DNA of 6,689 nt from Phycisphaerae bacterium (GTDB lineage: Bacteria > Planctomycetota > Phycisphaerae > Phycisphaerales > SM1A02). Of the stretch, positions 5,167 through 6,689 are shown piece after piece; position 1 is the stretch's first letter, and the number at the start of each line of letters is the position of its first letter. The translations under genes and the position numbers were made by a program. Under the pieces are notes generated by a model. That model ran no database searches. It was not told the origin of the DNA and saw nothing but the letters and a program-made list of their open reading frames with translations. The stretch spans positions 1 through 6,689 of the forward strand of contig JABJDN010000137.1 in the NCBI GenBank assembly GCA_018665385.1, given 5' to 3'.

Positions 5167-5590
5167 TTCATTTGAATCTAGTTCAGATGTACAAGCTGGG
5201 CTTGCAATGCGATTTCCTTTGGTGGGGCGCATTGCAGCCGGCATGCCTATAGAAAGGTGCCAAGATAACGACACACTAGACCTTACAGATATGTTTGGTC
5301 CTCAAATCGGCCAGCGTGGTGAAACATTTGCTCTGCAGGTCGACGGTGAATCAATGCGCGACGAAGGAATAATGGATGGCGATTACGTACTTGTAAAGAA
5401 AACTTCTGTTGCTCGAAATGGCGATAGAGTAGTTGCACTACTCGCCGACGGCGAGACGACGCTCAAAACCTTTTTTAAAGAATCAGATGGCCGAATACGT
5501 TTACAACCTGCAAATCCTGCGTTCAAACCAATTATAGTCGAAGAATGCCAAGTACAAGGCGTAATCACTGGCGTGCTCCGCAGCTACTAA
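4964..5590 (+). CDS. lexA: SOS-response transcriptional repressor LexA
   Basis: The 208-residue product has the normal LexA length and order. Residues 1-65 are the winged-helix DNA-binding domain, with the helix-turn-helix in SPTMQELADQLGVSKVTVFE (24-43). After a linker, the peptidase S24 domain starts at about 84. The self-cleavage site is intact (GRIAAG, Ala92-Gly93), as are the nucleophile Ser130 in VDGESM and the general base Lys168 in ETTLKTF. LexA represses DNA-repair genes and cleaves itself when bound to RecA filaments on single-stranded DNA. All residues needed for a functional SOS switch are present. The recognition helix differs from that of E. coli, so a different operator is expected. 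Two dyads upstream (4501-4513 and 4889-4913) are candidate autoregulatory sites. The 3' end overlaps the convergent dprA by 26 bases. Confidence 0.95.
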   Translation: MNLTPKQLEVVNLIRECRSIHGYSPTMQELADQLGVSKVTVFERVQALIHKGALTREANRARSLSIADSFESSSDVQAGLAMRFPLVGRIAAGMPIERCQDNDTLDLTDMFGPQIGQRGETFALQVDGESMRDEGIMDGDYVLVKKTSVARNGDRVVALLADGETTLKTFFKESDGRIRLQPANPAFKPIIVEECQVQGVITGVLRSY

Positions 5591-6500
5591 CTGCTGCAAA
5601 ACGCGACCAAGCTCGCTTTGTTTCGTCAATGATTTCTTGTGGTTCAACTGCAATTGAAACCCAACCGTCAACAAGTGCCTGCAGGCAACCTGCAGATGCG
5701 CTATCACCAATTCTTCCTGGGATGGCATACGCTTGCCTGCCGTGCTCCTCTACTGCAATTCTTGCGGTAATCATTGCACCGCTTCGCTTGGCAGCTTCCA
5801 CTACTAGCAACGAAGATGATAGCCCTGAAACAATTCTATTTCTTCGTGGAAAATATTCTGGCCTTGGAGACCTGTTGCATGAAAATTCACTCAGTACAAC
5901 ACCCCCTTCTTGTACAACTGCCTTAAACAAAGATACGTGCTCTGGGGGATACACAATGCTTAACCCTGAACCAAGTACTACTGCTGTCTTTCCGTTGGAT
6001 GTAAGTGCGGCTCTATGAGCAGCTCCATCTATTCCTCTGGCTCCACCAGAAACTACTGTAAGTCCTTGTTCTGAAAATGCTGTTGTAAAAGTAGTTGCTT
6101 GTTGAATTCCATAATTGGAGCATCTTCTTGATCCAACAACTCCAACTGATGGCATATGCACAACATTAAGATTTCCTTGATACCAAAGCGCGCATGGGCA
6201 CGCTGGTAACGGAGATAGAAATGCTGGAAACAATTTATCCGTAACAAGGACTACTCTTGCTTCGATTGCATCTGCTGACCAGCGAATTGCATCAACCTCT
6301 ACTCGTTCCATTTTCTGTTTCAAAACTCGCATTGCTTCTCCCGGAATTAACTGCATTGTCTCACCTCTAAGAACGGCTTCTCCAGCTTCTGCAACACCCC
6401 CGGTTTCCGAAATGAGTGCTGAAAGAGTTGCCGCGCCTAATCCATCAACTGAAATTAATCGTAAAGCGTGATCTGGTATTTCTTGTATGTTCCATGTCAT
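5565..6500 (-). CDS. dprA: DNA-processing protein DprA (RecA loader)
   Basis: The product (311 residues from the ATG at 6500) is a DprA/Smf protein. It binds incoming single-stranded DNA and loads RecA during natural transformation. A short N-terminal helix-hairpin-helix-like part (ISVDGLGAATLSALIS, 16-31) precedes the Rossmann-like domain. That domain shows VGVVGSRRCSNYG (119-131), VVSGGARGIDGAAHRAAL (149-166), VLGSGLSIVYPPEH (175-188), LSEF, PEYFPRRNRIVSGLS (214-228), VVEAAKRSGAMITARIA (233-249) and GRQAYAIPG (254-262). About 35 residues follow, too few for the C-terminal winged-helix domain that many DprA proteins carry. A GTG at 6524 would add eight residues; neither start has a clear ribosome binding site. 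The 3' end overlaps lexA. Presence of dprA does not by itself show competence, since it is widespread. Confidence 0.93.
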   Translation of the reverse strand: MTWNIQEIPDHALRLISVDGLGAATLSALISETGGVAEAGEAVLRGETMQLIPGEAMRVLKQKMERVEVDAIRWSADAIEARVVLVTDKLFPAFLSPLPACPCALWYQGNLNVVHMPSVGVVGSRRCSNYGIQQATTFTTAFSEQGLTVVSGGARGIDGAAHRAALTSNGKTAVVLGSGLSIVYPPEHVSLFKAVVQEGGVVLSEFSCNRSPRPEYFPRRNRIVSGLSSSLLVVEAAKRSGAMITARIAVEEHGRQAYAIPGRIGDSASAGCLQALVDGWVSIAVEPQEIIDETKRAWSRFAAVSSCGARQ

Positions 6501-6571
6501 AGCAAGAGCATATTCCCATTTCACAAATATTTAGATTTGAATGCGCTTTTTCTTAAGAAGGAGAAATGTAA

Positions 6572-6689
6572 CTACACGCGTTGTACTACAGGGCCTTTTA
6601 CAAGCCCAATGAACAACACAAATGCGCCGATTCCGAGCATGACAAGCCTAGTTCTTCCACTAGCGAGAGAGGCGAGTAAAGAAGCTTGC
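6572..6689 (-). CDS. C-terminal end of an unidentified membrane protein
   Basis: The minus strand enters the window in an open frame of 38 codons ending in TAG at 6574-6572. It reads QASLLASLASGRTRLVM, then a hydrophobic segment LGIGAFVLFIGLV, then a short polar tail KGPVVQRV. This looks like the last transmembrane helix of a membrane protein, but it is too short to assign a family. The stop lies 71 bases before the dprA ATG (47 before the alternative GTG), with no terminator between them, so it may be in one transcript with dprA. Confidence 0.5.
   Translation of the reverse strand, partial: QASLLASLASGRTRLVMLGIGAFVLFIGLVKGPVVQRV

Noticed and set aside
5676..5687. 12-base palindrome TGCCTGCAGGCA inside dprA
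   Set aside because: It lies in a conserved coding region with no promoter near it; a single short palindrome in a gene is expected by chance.
5545..6018. 157-codon plus-strand frame antisense to dprA
   Set aside because: It mirrors the dprA codons, has no family features and lies fully opposite a gene with complete conserved motifs.
6558..6572. AAGGAG followed by ATG TAA on the plus strand, like a start-stop element
   Set aside because: No plus-strand gene follows, and the stretch is the reverse complement of the spacer between two minus-strand genes; most likely chance.
1..6689. tRNA, rRNA, CRISPR array, insertion sequence or attachment site
   Set aside because: No cloverleaf, no regularly spaced repeats, no transposase or integrase motifs and no long terminal repeats were seen.

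Overview
The window looks like ordinary chromosomal DNA from a Gram-negative-type bacterium with moderately low GC (low-to-mid 40s % by eye). It carries tightly packed housekeeping genes and no mobile element, tRNA, rRNA or CRISPR array that I can see. The Gram-negative inference rests on the periplasmic adaptor (membrane fusion) protein at the left edge. The LexA N-terminus (SPTMQELADQLGVSKVTVFE) reminds me of planctomycete (Phycisphaerae-like) LexA proteins, and weak Shine-Dalgarno signals would fit that, but this lineage guess is from memory and only moderately supported.

Layout. (1) 1-313, minus: 5' part of an RND-type efflux adaptor protein, divergent from the next block. (2) 357-2874, plus: gatC, gatA and a ROK-family sugar kinase, joined by two 4-base ATGA overlaps, so almost certainly one translationally coupled operon; gatB is not in the window. 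(3) 2875-3291: a 417-base gap with a bidirectional terminator region and several inverted repeats. (4) 3292-4455, minus: a class V aminotransferase-fold PLP enzyme (isopenicillin-N-epimerase-like). (5) 4456-4963: a promoter-rich divergent region with a perfect 13-base dyad, followed by an unusually long open frame of unknown status leading into lexA. (6) 4964-5590, plus: lexA, with cleavage site and catalytic residues intact. (7) 5565-6500, minus: dprA, overlapping lexA tail to tail by 26 bases. (8) 6572-6689, minus: the C-terminal end of an unidentified membrane protein upstream of dprA.

Functionally, GatC and GatA are two subunits of the tRNA-dependent amidotransferase that makes Gln-tRNA(Gln) and/or Asn-tRNA(Asn). 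LexA is the SOS repressor and DprA loads RecA on single-stranded DNA, so the right half carries DNA-damage and recombination genes. The other genes need not be related in function. I see no convincing new multi-gene system. The points most worth a second look are the open frame and dyad upstream of lexA, the ROK kinase that lacks the family's zinc site, the short N-terminus of GatA, and the alternative hairpins in the gap after the kinase.
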